Origin: Owenia fusiformis
Lineage: Eukaryota > Annelida > Polychaeta > Sabellida > Oweniidae
Assembly: GCA_903813345.2 (NCBI GenBank)
Contig: CAIIXF020000003.1
Location: 6,531,815-6,595,814, forward strand
Direction: 5' to 3'
Length of the DNA: 64,000 bases
Shown: piece by piece, positions 12,112 to 24,468 of the stretch
Layout of the letters: each line of letters opens with the position of its first letter
How positions within the stretch are numbered: the stretch's first letter is position 1
Position numbers and translations under genes: made by a program
The notes under the pieces: generated by a model
Told to the model about the DNA's origin: nothing
Seen by the model: only the letters and a program-made list of their open reading frames with translations
Databases searched by the model: none

Positions 12112-12144
12112 CTTCACTCTTTCAATCTAAAATAAACCTGTGAA

Positions 12145-12365
12145 CTCACCGCGCCAATCAGTGTTCGTCGGCCAAATTTGACCGACGTTCTTTATATGGT
12201 CATTCCTTCTAACGTCATCGTTGAGCCCGGAATTGACCAATGGCATGCGCATATTTAATTAGAACGCATTTGGCGTATGTTTCTTCAAGCTCGCTGATTG
12301 GCGCGTAGGTCAAAAGTGATTTACCCAAACTGTCACCGGTACCGTCGTGGGGGCGGGGCTACTAA
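12145..12365. promoter_or_regulatory. CpG-rich promoter-like patch (NF-Y, NRF1, CRE-half, GC box)
   Basis: Against an AT-rich background this patch is CpG-rich and holds CCAATCA at 12154, CCAAT at 12237, the NRF1-like GCATGCGCA at 12243-12251, ATTGG at 12298-12302, an ACGTCA half-site at 12211-12220 and an Sp1-type GGGGCGGGGC at 12351-12360. Such a combination is typical of housekeeping promoters in animals. Direction is unclear: downstream on plus lies the frame at 12643, while on minus a first-exon-like 5' splice site (GCG|GTGAGT) lies at 12144-12149. Confidence 0.5.
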
Positions 12366-12642
12366 ACTGTAATATGGTCTCTACTAGGCAGAGTGTAGTT
12401 TAACTAGACTCTACACGCAGGGTAACAAACATTAAGAGATAGGCAAACAAAAATCTGTAATGCCAAAATGAGCCAAAGGGAATAACTAGGACCATTGGTG
12501 ACACCACTACAAACCCTCATAAAAAAAGATATAAACACTGATACAGACAGATATGGGTGTTTTTACTTTTCCAAAAATGATTGACAGACTGATGGACAGA
12601 AAGACAGATTGATGGTTGAGTGGGTGATTCCATAAGATTACC

Positions 12643-12774
12643 ATGAGCAGAAGTGCTGAAAGCAATTACAATGCAATAGCTGAAATAAGGCATCACCTTG
12701 AAACTTACTTCAATGCAGTAGCGTTGAGTAGCCCCTGTGCATACCCAGGTGGTGTATGGACGGATGAAAAATAT
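12643..12774 (+). CDS. possible first coding exon, unidentified
   Basis: An ATG at 12643 opens a frame beginning MSRSAESNYNAIAEIRHHLE. It reaches a consensus 5' splice site, TAT|GTAAGT at 12775, in phase 0. If not spliced it stops at 12796-12798 after 51 codons. It lies about 280 bp downstream of the CpG-rich promoter-like patch, which fits a first exon with a 5' UTR. I recognise no domain. GC content is locally higher, and a 50-codon frame here could be chance; another frame just downstream is also open. Confidence 0.3.
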
Positions 12775-13517
12775 GTAAGTTCATTGAAGACTGAGTGATG
12801 CAGGGATGCTGAGGATGATGAGCAGTACCAGATGTATGAACAGATGGCCTGGTGAACAACTATCTGCTTGTCTAATCTCAGCCAGATTACTGTGCAAGCT
12901 GCTTTCCTATTCTAAACCCCCATGCCTATATATCTCTGTGGTCATCCCTTTCTACAGTTTCCCGACTTATATTTAAAATAACTGCATTGCTTTCTCACAT
13001 TTCTATGTTTTTTCCTGTGTAACGTGTCGCAATAAATCCTCTTTTCTACAATTTTACCGACATACTTCAAAAACAGCGCAATCTTAATATTTTCACAAGG
13101 GGTAATCTACCCTACAGCCATCTTCCGCTGGGAGAGGATTTTCACCACAGATCCTGTGATCTCACAAATTTAAGTATTTTATCAATTTTGGATAAAATGA
13201 TGAGATCAAATGAAAAATGTGAGAATTTAATCACTTTACATGTTTTATTTGGGTTTTTGCTTTTTTTGTTTTGCTTTTGATCAACATTTTTTGGCAACAT
13301 TTTTGTAGCTACAATTAAAATGAAGAATTCTACAAAAATGAAGTACATGTATAATGGGTATACTGCTACCCTAATCCTCCTAAATAAATCACGATCAGCT
13401 AATTGAATCTCATATAATTTTTTTAAAAGCAAAAAAGCAACCAATAATTTTAAAAACTGAATAAGGGGATTATGCTTATGGATGAAATTTCAAGATTATC
13501 CTTTGCACAATACCATC

Positions 13518-13723
13518 CAGTGATCTCCCCAGGATTTTTTCTCAGATGGGTGTAAAATTCTCATTTTCACAATTCAGACCAAAATTGGTCAAAATATGCC
13601 AATTTTTCATGTTTTTTCCTATTTTCAAGTGGGTGCAAATGGATTTCCAGGTGGGTGCAAGCCTATTTTCAAAATCTCAGGTGGGTGCTGCGCCCACTTG
13701 CTTTAATGCTGGGGAGATCACTG
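13518..13723. mobile_element. 206-bp MITE with perfect 15-bp TIR and CCATC duplication
   Basis: The ends are CAGTGATCTCCCCAG and CTGGGGAGATCACTG, exact inverted repeats. The element is flanked on both sides by CCATC (13513-13517 and 13724-13728). The interior contains the word GGTGGGTGC several times. A second copy lies at 53939-54145, and degenerate or inverted relatives lie at 15095-15172 and 30340-30430. The interior is non-coding; the frame seen in it is shared only because the copies are related. Confidence 0.92.
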
Positions 13724-15094
13724 CCATCTAAAATCTGTCCACCAATTAACTTAAATCACAATATTTAGTTATTTCGATTCAATTGTGGATGTTTATTTAA
13801 TTAAACCTTACATATAATTCCACCGAGTTGAACAGTCGTCATATTTTCTTCAAAACCACACCAAATTTTCTGAATTTTTTCTCACTTAGGGCAATATCAC
13901 GCTACGAACTTCACAACACTCCACAGATTTCTCAAACATTTTTTGTGTTTCAATTGAGATTTGATGATTAGTGCTATCGTTTGTGTAAGGTTTGTTGAGG
14001 GCTCAAAAGAGGTGGCCATATGTCTGCAAGGGATTACCACATACTTGACATAATCTGCCTAATAAGTAGCAGGCAGTCTGTCAGGGGGTTTCTCTGATCA
14101 GGACTAGGATATTACCATGATTATATCACATTGCGGGAACACTCCTGGAAATCAAGAGGGGAGGGGGGCAAAAATTGAATTGAAAATTTGGGCTCCCTTT
14201 AAAAAATGATCCATAACAACATTATAAAGATAATGCCCAGTAATATCAGTTTGTAATAAATGTGTTATTTCTTCTGTTGCCGAGTTTATGTGGAGAGGGA
14301 CAAATTTTGGGACAAACAATTTTTAGGCCCTTGCATCATTAATTGAATTGTAGGGTGCCATATGATATAATTTCAATCTGATGAAATTTACAATAAAATA
14401 CAATAGTATGGTTAATATACAATAGCACAATATTTAATTACATGAATCCAAACATTTTCTGAGACAAAGGGTCACTAGCAAATTTTATTGATCACCCCGT
14501 GTATATTTCTATATTTCTTTAATATTTTATGAATGAAATGGAGACTAACATTTTTAGATTTTTATCGATTTTCCCAAAGGACATACAGGATATTGGCCAT
14601 CAACCTAGCTAAAACACGAAAAAAGTGCAGCAATCAGGTTACAAGTTATAATTTTTCCCAACGCAAATGTCTTACAGTTAATGACTGGTTCCTTAGTAAA
14701 TCTATAGTCCTGACATGTTCCTGGCTAAAGGGCTACAAGATATTGTCATTAGGGGAACTGAAAGCTGATGTCCGGATAAATGTTTTTCTCTTGTCATCTT
14801 AGATTTTAATCTATACGAAAACTGTGACAGGCCATACCAATGAACAAAGAAACCTTGCTTTGAAATATAAAGTATAGTAATGAATATGGGATAAAATTGG
14901 AAACATGTAAACAGATATACATGCAAGACAAAAACCATTTGATGGGTTTAAATTGAAAATTTGACAAAATTCCATCTGTTCTCAGATCCAGATTGGTTCC
15001 ATGCATAGATGGAATCCACATGGGTTGGCTCTTACAATGATCCTTAGTTTGGATTCCATATGGGCATAAAAGGGATGTGCACCATATATATACA

Positions 15095-15172
15095 TTAATT
15101 ATGACCAATTTTGGCCAGAATTGCGAAACTGAAAATTTTGCACCAACTTTCGCACCAAAAAATCCTTGGATT
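15095..15172 (-). mobile_element. internal fragment of the 13518-type MITE
   Basis: Read on the minus strand, GTGCAAAATTTTCAGTTTCG and CCAAAATTGGTCA match the interior of 13518-13723. Both ends are missing. Confidence 0.5.
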
Positions 15173-15182
15173 AACATGACAC

Positions 15183-15318
15183 ATGGTCAAGCCTGGAAAT
15201 AACAGCATATATGGTCAATCCTGGGAATAACACTATTTATGGTCAATCCTGGGAATGACACTATATATGGTTAATCCTGGGAATAACACTATTTATGGTC
15301 AATCCTGGGTATAAGATT
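15183..15318. repeat. 5 x 28-bp tandem repeat
   Basis: Units starting ATGGTCAATCCTGGGAATAA lie at 15183, 15211, 15239, 15267 and 15295, an exact 28-bp period. Confidence 0.92.
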
Positions 15319-15319
15319 T

Positions 15320-18300
15320 TATTAGTCACTGATCATTCTTAAAGAGCAGCAGGCACATTGACTCTATGGAGAACACACCAGGCTGCCAGTAACTTTAAAA
15401 AATCTCAAAATCCAGAACCATATAATATTCCAGACATTCATGAACTTCTAAAAATTCCAAACCAAACCAGGAAATCTGGCATGTGAATTCATCAAATCTA
15501 TTAGGAGGAAAACGTGTATTATCTGAAAGCAAATGACTTCCGCATGACTCCGATGTTTTTTTCTGTGAGGAACCACATGTGAATGAGAGGAAATTAGCAT
15601 CTGAAAAGTCAAATTATTTTTCACTCCTAATATCAATCAAAAAATACATTTGACATTCTTGCACTTCAAATCTAGAAAACCAAATATTCATTTGAGATGA
15701 TTAAGACCATTACAGAAAGAGATATCAAGTATAGCTGATCGAATAATGTTGAGATTTAAGGAGTTACAATTACATGGAAAACACATGTTTGTTGTTTTAC
15801 CCTGAACAAATGATAGTTCAGATTTAGGATTTAACAGCTGGTAAAATCCATGTTCCCTGTTTTACATATTTTAATACAATTCCAGATTGGTATTTATTTG
15901 CTAACAATTAAGATAAAATTATTCTTCCTTCTACATGCTAAAAGGCTCTTCATTAACTTAACCCTTCTAAGGAGACCTAGAATTTTTTTTAGAGCCCAGC
16001 CAGAAAATTGTAGATTGCAAATTATTCACAAGTATTATTTTGGCTAAATATCTGAGAGAATTATCAGTAAATAATAAGACTAGGCCAAGATATTTTGGAA
16101 AAATGGGCCTAAATTTTCAAAAATTAGGCCCAAAAGGTCAGAACATTTTTAGTTTTCATATGAATTTACTGATTACAAAAATGGCCGGTTTTGCAATTCC
16201 TATAGATATTTTTAATATTTTCAGATTTTTTTTATTTCTGAATTATGAGAACCTAATTCTGGCATTCAGATATCAATTTCTATTCCACACTTGAAATCTG
16301 TAAACTAAATGAAAATAGCTCTCAAGGCCAGCGTTAACTGAATGCCAATGGAATAGTACTAATATTTGAATTCCTCTTTATTTACTGAGAATTCCGGCTG
16401 AGCCAGGTGCGTTTGACAGTTTGACCGATATGAGAGCTCTTCATTGTGAGAGTCTCAACAGACCCTCTAATTTTGAAGAGCTCTAGCAGGGTCTGGCAAT
16501 GACAACTTACAAGGCCCTGAGAGGCAAATTGTAACATGTGTCATGGTAATATGCCATCTCTATTACTCCATAACAGTACCACAACTTCAAATGACAAAAA
16601 CACTGATGAATTAGAAATTAAGAAAAAGTCAAATTGCGTTTCTATTAATTGTGTTGTCAATATCACTCTTCTTTTATGACTGTCTACACTTGAATGGGCA
16701 AATCCAACTATTCAAATACTTAATGCGTATTACAATAGATGATGTAATTCACATAATAATCATAAGTTTGCCGATTAATGGACCAAAATTAATTCTGAAA
16801 ATTCAGGTGATTAATTAACCCAGAGTTATTAGCTTGAAAAAGTTTTATAGCTAGAATCAATGCTATTTCAATGAAGAATAAAGAAAAATATCTAACAATT
16901 TGAATACCAATACCAATTATACTGTATTTTTCACTATCCTTATTGTAATCTTTAGTGAAAGTAATATACCATAGTCCCTTAGAGGAGATGAAAGGGATGG
17001 GGTTGGGTGGTTGTGTGTGGGGGGGGGGTAAATATACAAACAATTACTCATATCAAAGAAAATTCTCGGTGGACAGAATTCTGTTGCAAATTTTATTTTT
17101 GGTGTTAGTTTGTTGGTTTTGGGATTGTATATGGTGGAGTCTGGGAAACAATCTGGTTTAGTTTAGAGAGGCGCCAGCCTGTCTTTAGTCCACATGGTTG
17201 CAAGCGGAAATATCATTACACAAGAGAGGAAAACCAAGGATGCTACTAAACATGCATTGAGACACTTTAACTTGTAGAAAATACTACAAAATCTGATATT
17301 TCTGGATTTAAAGAGAGGCTAAAGAGGAATTCCAAGGATTGGTTGAAATTATTCTGCAAGACTGGCGCCAGTTGGTCTTGGGTTCACATGTGTCTGTACT
17401 TATCAAGTCCATATGAGGTCCAGGAAAGGTTTCTACACCCCCACAAATATATTTCAATCCCTGGAAATAACTCTTCACCCAAAAATACTACTTTTACCAT
17501 AGTTATACCCAAAAAACAAATAAAATTCCATTTTCATGAAAACCTTCTTTTATTATATCCCCAAAATTTCTTTCCATTACACCCCAAACTCACAAATTAA
17601 AATGTAGAAAAATCTTTCAAATAGACATCCATTAGTAATTAAAATATTAGGACACATCTTATAGAATCTCAGCTTTAAAAGTCCGAATTTATGAATTCTG
17701 ACAAAAATAAAAAGCTATATTATGTTACCATGTGAGCTTAAACATGATTTCTGCCAGATGTAATATGATAATAAATCATCAAATATTTCTTAATGCATTT
17801 CAAAAAAGATAATATTTTTAACACCAATGCATAGATTGAACAAAATACACACTATTTCAATAATAAAATGTCATATTTAATGGGCCACTTCAATGTTTTA
17901 GCTTATCAAAAATATTTTGAAACATTAGTGATGTCACTAAGGTAACAAAAACTTTTTGAAAAAAATTGAATTTTTTTTTTCGATGTCAATCTTTTCTAAA
18001 TATGCTAGACTTTCATAAAAAACCAATGTTGATTGTCTAACCAGGTTAAAAGGAAAAATAAATAATGTTTTAGATATCATTGTACCATTGGTTTCTATGA
18101 GAACTAAAATTTTGAAATGCATTTTTCTCAGAACCATTTTCATGCACTGATAAGTTCATTTCTCGCTTGTTTATCAACCGATTTTCTTAATTTTTTCGGC
18201 AAAAAACATGGGAGGATGTATGCTATGCATTGGTATTAATTGTGGCTAATTAGAAGATATGAGTGACCTCTAAAAGTTGGTTTTAAATAAATTCACAAAT

Positions 18301-19110
18301 TTTGGAACAAAAAGTCTCAAAAACCACTTTTTGAAATTAAAAAAAAGTTTCACATATCACACTTTGATAACATTGGGTAAGACTACAATATAAGCCAAAG
18401 TGGTTAAAACTTTACATGGGGCCTTTAACTTCAAAAACTATACTAAATAAAAAACAAAAATAATTCACAACTTGACATAATATAATATCTTGACTCTTGA
18501 CAAATAAATTCATTTACATACAGTAACAATATCTCAGTTAAATTGTGATGAGGTGAATGATATGAACAATATATCATATAAGATAACATATATCATATAC
18601 ACTGTATATACAATTGCATAAACATCTGTTTTGTAATGTATGCAATGCAGGGTGCACTAGATGCAAATCACATGCTGGCACAATTTATTGCAAAGTGATG
18701 TTGTCTTGTATCTAAGTATTTTTGCCCTTTTTACATCACTTCTATAGAGGGGAGGGGGAACACTCAGAACAGGTGTTGAAGGGGGGGGGGGGGGGGTCAC
18801 ATGGGCTTTAGACAAAAATGAATTCACTAAAAGTGAGTTTTCTGCATCAAGCTATGATGAATGATCAAATCAAATCTAGCAAGTATCTATCATTATCTTC
18901 ATGATTTTGACAAAAATTGTTTCAATCTTAGAATATTTTTGGCTCAACATTCCTATCTTGTCTATGTTCTGAAAATGGCTTAGTCTAAATTTTATTCGAT
19001 GAAGACTCACAATTTTTATTATAATGCATTCAATTGTCTATAAATATGGTTACCATTTTTATTATTATTTAGAAGAATTTAAACATTTTCACCCATTTTT
19101 GTATTTTGAA
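15320..19110. other. AT-rich stretch, little recognised
   Basis: No supported gene. There is an 11-bp inverted repeat, AGAGCTCTTCA with TGAAGAGCTCT, at about 16433-16482, in a GC-richer patch open on both strands. A G10-rich spot lies at 17021-17030 and a run of 16 or more G at 18781-18796. Two short words GGCGCCAG(CC/TT) at about 17172 and 17366 recur at 37840. Confidence 0.4.
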
Positions 19111-19410
19111 TACCAGCCAAAAGTGTCCAGATTAGCGGGTCTTCATATTTCAAGGTTTTGTAATATGTGAGACAATATAGAACTTCTTATCTTGTAATAT
19201 GTGTGAAAATTATAAGGAAATCCATGAAGTAGTTTTCCTGGAATCGGGATTACAAGATTTATCTAAAAATTTCCAAATTGGCCGCCAGAATGCATGATGG
19301 CTGCCCAAAAATTAATCAGCTCTAGAACTTCTTACTTTGTCATATATGTGAAAATTTGAAGTAAATACGTCAATTGGTTTTCCCGCTGGAATCATGATGA
19401 CAAGAAAGTG
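19111..19410. repeat. dispersed-repeat fragments with internal duplication
   Basis: The word CCAGCCAAAAGTGT and the following TTCA.ATTTCAAGG recur at 34676 and 36626. Within the span, AGAACTTCTTA-CTTGT with ATATGTGTGAAAATT is repeated at about 19180 and 19325. It is a decayed element of unknown class. Confidence 0.4.
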
Positions 19411-20909
19411 AGACGCCACCCGCTGCCCGTCAACCGCCCGTCAAGTTGACAACAATATCGTACCTTTTTTAGGTACAATAAAAATCTAGCTCTCATAAAC
19501 TTTTTTCCCACATGAGATAATACAGAGTAAATATATATTCAGAATAAAATAACAGTTTATGATGAAACCCCATTATTCTTTCTCTATATGAAATAAATAT
19601 ATATTCCATATAGAACCCATATAATATCAATGAAATAAACACATGTTGCATCTATAGATTACAAATATTGTATTTTATTGATTTCAATTATAATAAATAT
19701 ATAACATGCATAATATACATGTATACTCAGGTTAGGTGCACCCAGAATTACCTTGTACTGAGTTAGAAATATATCAGCATAATTTGCAGAAATCATGAAG
19801 AATTGTTATTTTCCAGAATATGTAGATCTGTATCTAATGGTCAACTTTTTTGAAATTCAATTGTGACATCATCAGTATCAGCAGAATCTCATATTTGAGA
19901 ACTTTATATCTGACTCACTCAAACTGTTAGTAGAATTACCCTAATGGCCAGATGCTAGTAATATTATTGTCCTCTGAACAGGACAAATCTAAACTATAGT
20001 TTTGATCTTATAAGATTTAAAATACAAAAGTAGCTGTTTTGGCCTACGAGGATGATAAAGAATTTATGGCAGTCATTCAAAGGCATGGAATTCTGTGACT
20101 GCAATTCTGTTTGATTAGCTATATTCTGAAGATGAAGATAAAACTATCTTTTAATGAACTGACACAAAGGGTAGATTTGAGAAACAATCCTTAAACAAAA
20201 CCAGAAGCAGTTTGATGCATTGTGGGATCCACAGCCTTTACTATCCTTTTGGAATAGTTCTCTCAAAAGCGTTAGGTAAAGAGGGAATCTGATAAATCAG
20301 AATGAGTTTGATGCTATGTTAGAAAATCTTGAAAAGATACACATAAAACTACATTTGAAAAGAAAAAAACAATGAGAGAGCAACACAGGAATTTGTATTA
20401 GGACTGAAGCGAACAAATAAAAACAAGCCCAAGAGATTTACATTTTGCATGAGAAACAAGCGCAACTTAGAATTCCTAATTGTGCCTTGGTATTGTCCTA
20501 AAACATTTAAATAATTCAACTAATCAAACCAACCCTGAATAAAATGCCAAACGGTTACAGTTCCAATATGCAAAATAATATAAAAACATGGAAAATTTTT
20601 CATCTGTTGAAAACCAGCATTTAGTAAATGATAAAACTGTACAAAAAATACAAGGAAATTTGATTGCATTGGATTGCTATAGAGAAAATCTGTGAAATAA
20701 CGTGAACAGAGTGTGATATTTGTAACAGGTAGCTAATCAACCCTGAAGTCAATAATTTAGGGAAATAAGTCTATAAAAAGCTCATTACTCTGGTGAGAAT
20801 ACACAATTGCATGCCGTAAACACCCAGATACAGTATATGGATATGTATGGTTTTAAAGTATATTCTAGTTAGATAATAAAATGTCTAGTCTTGCATTATG
20901 CCCTTTGTA

Positions 20910-21116
20910 CGAGGGGTGATCAATAAGTAATAGACGCTTTTTTACACAGATGCTTTTTATAGACCAATCCCTTCGATTTTCTTACCAGTGATACACCATT
21001 CAATTATCTATCAACTCTGAAGATTTGAAGACAAAATATATAATACATGTTGATATATCCTCATTTCCGTGAAGGAGGTACAGGTACCCCGGGACCGACA
21101 TTTACGTCACATATTC
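20910..21116 (+). repeat. left terminal inverted repeat of the mariner
   Basis: This is nearly the reverse complement of 21791-21997, including the distinctive GGTACAGGTACCCCGGGACC near its inner end. Confidence 0.93.
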
Positions 21117-21262
21117 TGAAGCTATTTTAGCTTGTTTAACATGCAATGCAGTTGAATGCAGGCTGAACAAAACAAACCATTATGGTTATGAATTACTCCA
21201 TTTTGTTATGCCATAGTTAATTTTGAATATTTTATCATCACTATGTGGTATTCATGCCACAT

Positions 21263-21700
21263 TCATTCCACAGGGCCCTCTAAATAGGTTCCAGCAACTG
21301 TTACATGTACACAATGCCCCATATTCTTAACTCGAGATTGTGAGACAAGGCTAAATCCATTCTCTGACATGGTTGCAAGATGCATTTGCACGGGTTGTTT
21401 TATTTCATCAAAGTCAATAAACCTGCGTCCCTTCTCTATAGAAATAAGTAGTATAGAAGTAAACAAGTCACATGTGAGCAGATATGGACAATATGATATG
21501 CATTTGCCAAGGGCTCAATTTTGAGGTCCAGGGATATTGTTTTCTGAACATTTTGAGATCTGTGGGCAGGTGCATTGTCCATATGGAGTAGGGTGTTCCC
21601 TTATCACCCCCCCCCTTTCTTCCACAATGCTTTCTCAAATTTACCTGCAAACCCCTTCCATATAACACTCTGACATCACAATACTTTCTGTTTATGTGTT
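21263..21700 (-). pseudogene. mariner transposase remnant (C-terminal part)
   Basis: In the minus direction one frame encodes a short piece with DNAPAH, the signature around the third catalytic Asp of mariner transposases (DD34D), then a partner to the usual SPDL..CDF segment. After a frameshift near 21465 another frame reads KGRRFIDFDEIKQPVQMHLA and ends with GTYLEG and a stop at 21263-21265, as in the family's C-terminus. The N-terminal DNA-binding region and the first two catalytic Asp residues are absent. Frameshifts and stops make it inactive. Confidence 0.85.
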
Positions 21701-21790
21701 ACCAGTCAGCAAAAAAAATTTCAAACAACACAACACTTGTTGCATATAAAAGTTCAAATCTAACTGAAATTACCAAACTGGCTAAAGACT

Positions 21791-21997
21791 GAATATGTGA
21801 CGTGAATGTCGGTCCCGGGGTACCTGTACCTCCTTCACGGAAATAAGGATACATCAACATGTATTATATATTTTGTCTTCAAATCTTCAGAATTGATAGA
21901 CAATTGAATGATGTATCACTGGTAGGAAAATCAAAGGGATTGGTCTATAAAAAGTATCTGTGTAAAAAAACGTCCATTACTTATTGATCAGCCCTCG
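21791..21997 (-). repeat. right terminal inverted repeat of the mariner
   Basis: This is the partner of 20910-21116 over the same length. It ends directly at the TA target dinucleotide. Confidence 0.93.
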
Positions 21998-22009
21998 TAC
22001 CTATCCACA

Positions 22010-24468
22010 ACCATGGTAGGAACCAGAAGAGGGGCTTGATACAAGATAATAAGGGACCATATTATATTATTTTCCTTCTACCTCAATCTAGCACATACTC
22101 GTTTCCCAGTTTGATTTTCAATATGAACACATCATACCTTGGAAATCCAAGATGATCTGGCAAGTAAATATTACAAAGGGAGATCCCGTAATTCTGACTC
22201 TCTCAACTCAAAATAAAAACCTATATTATATGAACACCTCCTAACTTGAATACTTTTAGCCCTCAAAGTATTCTCCCAAGAAAGGTTTTACTGTACAGTT
22301 CAACATATGAGAATACCTCCCTATACTGAGCCTCACCAATTGGCCTCACCAATTGGCCTCACCAGGGAGGTGCAATGAGTAGTGGCAACCCTCCTGAATT
22401 ATGCCTCATTTGCTAATTTGCCTCAAAGTATTAAAAAGGACTTTTTGCCTCACTGATAAACATTTTTGTATGATAACTGTCAATGTTTAGCACCATGTTT
22501 CACAGTATAAGAATGGAATCCAATTTATTTAATTGTCAGGCAATGTATAATTCATCTAAACCACCACACTGGCAATTCATCATGAGGAATGCAATCAGAT
22601 GAATCACAAATATTTTTGGAATATACTAACTAGCACAAATTATAGGGGAAATATGTTCCTTTAAAACACACTATCAATGCAGAACCATATTTTTACATAA
22701 CTAAACTGTTGAATAGATATTTATCATCAAGTCCTCGGATAGATACCTTTGAATTTTTTTACTTCTATTCATTTAGTAAAAGTGTCACTTGTGAAAAAAT
22801 GACAAGCAGTCATATCTGGCTTTGAGTGTGTTAACTGTTGATCCCATTCAAGTCCTAACACATGCTTTAAATATGTTTTACAAACACATGTATATATCAG
22901 TCATTTGTGTTCACACATTGGATACCTATGTATTCCCCTTACAATCTCTTGCTGAAAGGCATCACGTGTGGGAGAGGGGGGAGGGTGGTGGGTGCAGACT
23001 GCAGAACCTCAATGCAAGATTTGAAGATTTGTTTTGGTTAGTATTCTTTTAAACCAATACAAACCTATGTGTAATCTCAAGAATACTGTTAAGAGGTGGG
23101 GAAGGGGATGGGGATGTTGGGGAGGGTAATGATGGGGATGCAGATCTTCATGCTAATATGTTTTAAAATCAATACAAAATCCCGAATATACTCCTGTCTA
23201 GTGCCTGTTTGATGAACAAGTAAATTCCACTGTGTTTCTATAAAAAACATCTGGCCACCGTGACATTCCAATTGAGCAATGATGAAAAAATAACTTCCTT
23301 ATTCCCTGGAAACTGAAGGCACCTGTTAGTTATAGCATGACTGAAAAATGAACTTGAATTAACACAGTTATTCAGCAGACATACCCTTTGGACCAGAGGC
23401 TAGTAGTAAAACTTACTACACTCTTAATAGGACAGATAAATATGCTGATTTGATACTGGTAAGATCTTATATACAATAAGAGTTAGAGTTTGTACTTACT
23501 ATGAAGGTATAACTGATTCTGATTGGTTAAGGCAAGACCTAAGAATTATATCCTATTCAAAATGTGTACATGAAGTATTCTTTATTGTAGTTATATTAAA
23601 TAATTGAAAAGGGTAAAACAGTCTACTATAAACACTAAACAGATGTACCTCTGGCATAAAAAGTGTCAAAAATAAAACCTAAAAAGAGAGTTTTTTATTA
23701 GAGTCAGACACAAATCAACTGTCAATCATAATTTGTTGATTCTGTGTTTGTTTGTTTTTTGGAAGAGTGCTTTAAGGTGAAAAAGATTAGAGAAAAGTTG
23801 AGAGTGACTTTCTAAAAACAATATTTTTGCTATAACATTGCATGTCATGCCTATATTCTAAAAATGCCAGCAGTTTCAATCCTGGCTCTCATTTATGATT
23901 ATCTCATAATGTAATGTTTTTAGGTTTGACGTAGCAATAACTTTGAAAAAAGATTCCTCTTCATGATCTAACGCGTTTGGATGTTTCCACATCTTAAATC
24001 TCAAATAACTCTAAATTATGATCAGATATCTCGTTTTACGAATGATAAAATTTGGATCATAAAAGAAAGATGGTTTTTATTACTTTAAACATTTTACAAT
24101 CTTTATTCTTTGTTGCCAATTTAATCTCCTAAAGGAGATGCCATTCCATCATCAACTTCCAAAGGAGAAATTAATTTCCAAAACAAACATCCAATGTTAC
24201 TCTACAAATACATTACAAAGACTATATAAAGATGAATTCATAAAAAGAAACACTTGTGTAATTAAGATTAATTGGATGAATACAGCCAAAACATATTATA
24301 TACGGATAAAATGCACGGATATTGTATTGTTCTGATTATTCTATCCCATTATTAAAAGTTATCATAACATATGCTTTACATGCACAGATCTTGCTCGTTA
24401 ACACAATAAAGATCAGTTCAGCTTGAAGTACCTAACTAATATATCAATATGGGAGAGATCCTTTGATT
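22010..24468. other. AT-rich stretch with small tandem repeats
   Basis: A 14-bp repeat CCTCACCAATTGG lies at 22335-22365. Near 22975-23120 there are G-rich spots. ATCTCC-TAAA-GGAGAT at 24124-24139 is the hairpin motif of the 28.2 kb array. No supported exon was seen. Confidence 0.5.

Larger units (their letters stand above)
20910..21997 (-). mobile_element. mariner-type DNA transposon, internally deleted, long TIRs
   Basis: The element is 1088 bp, flanked by TA on each side (20908-20909, 21998-21999), and starts CGAGGGGTGATCAATAAGTA with the matching inverted end GCCCTCG. The inverted repeats run about 207 bp each, far longer than the roughly 30 bp usual for mariner. Only 674 bp lie between them, too little for a full transposase of about 345 codons. 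A damaged C-terminal part of the transposase remains on the minus strand. The arms still match closely, so the element or its parent was active not very long ago, or the arms were homogenised. Confidence 0.92.

Noticed and set aside
16370-16545. Small frames (about 38 codons plus, 50 codons minus) in a GC-richer patch
   Set aside because: Both strands look equally coding and the patch contains an 11-bp inverted repeat; no consistent splice signals.
19400-19460. CpG-rich spot as promoter
   Set aside because: It is a short part of a decayed dispersed repeat, without known motifs.
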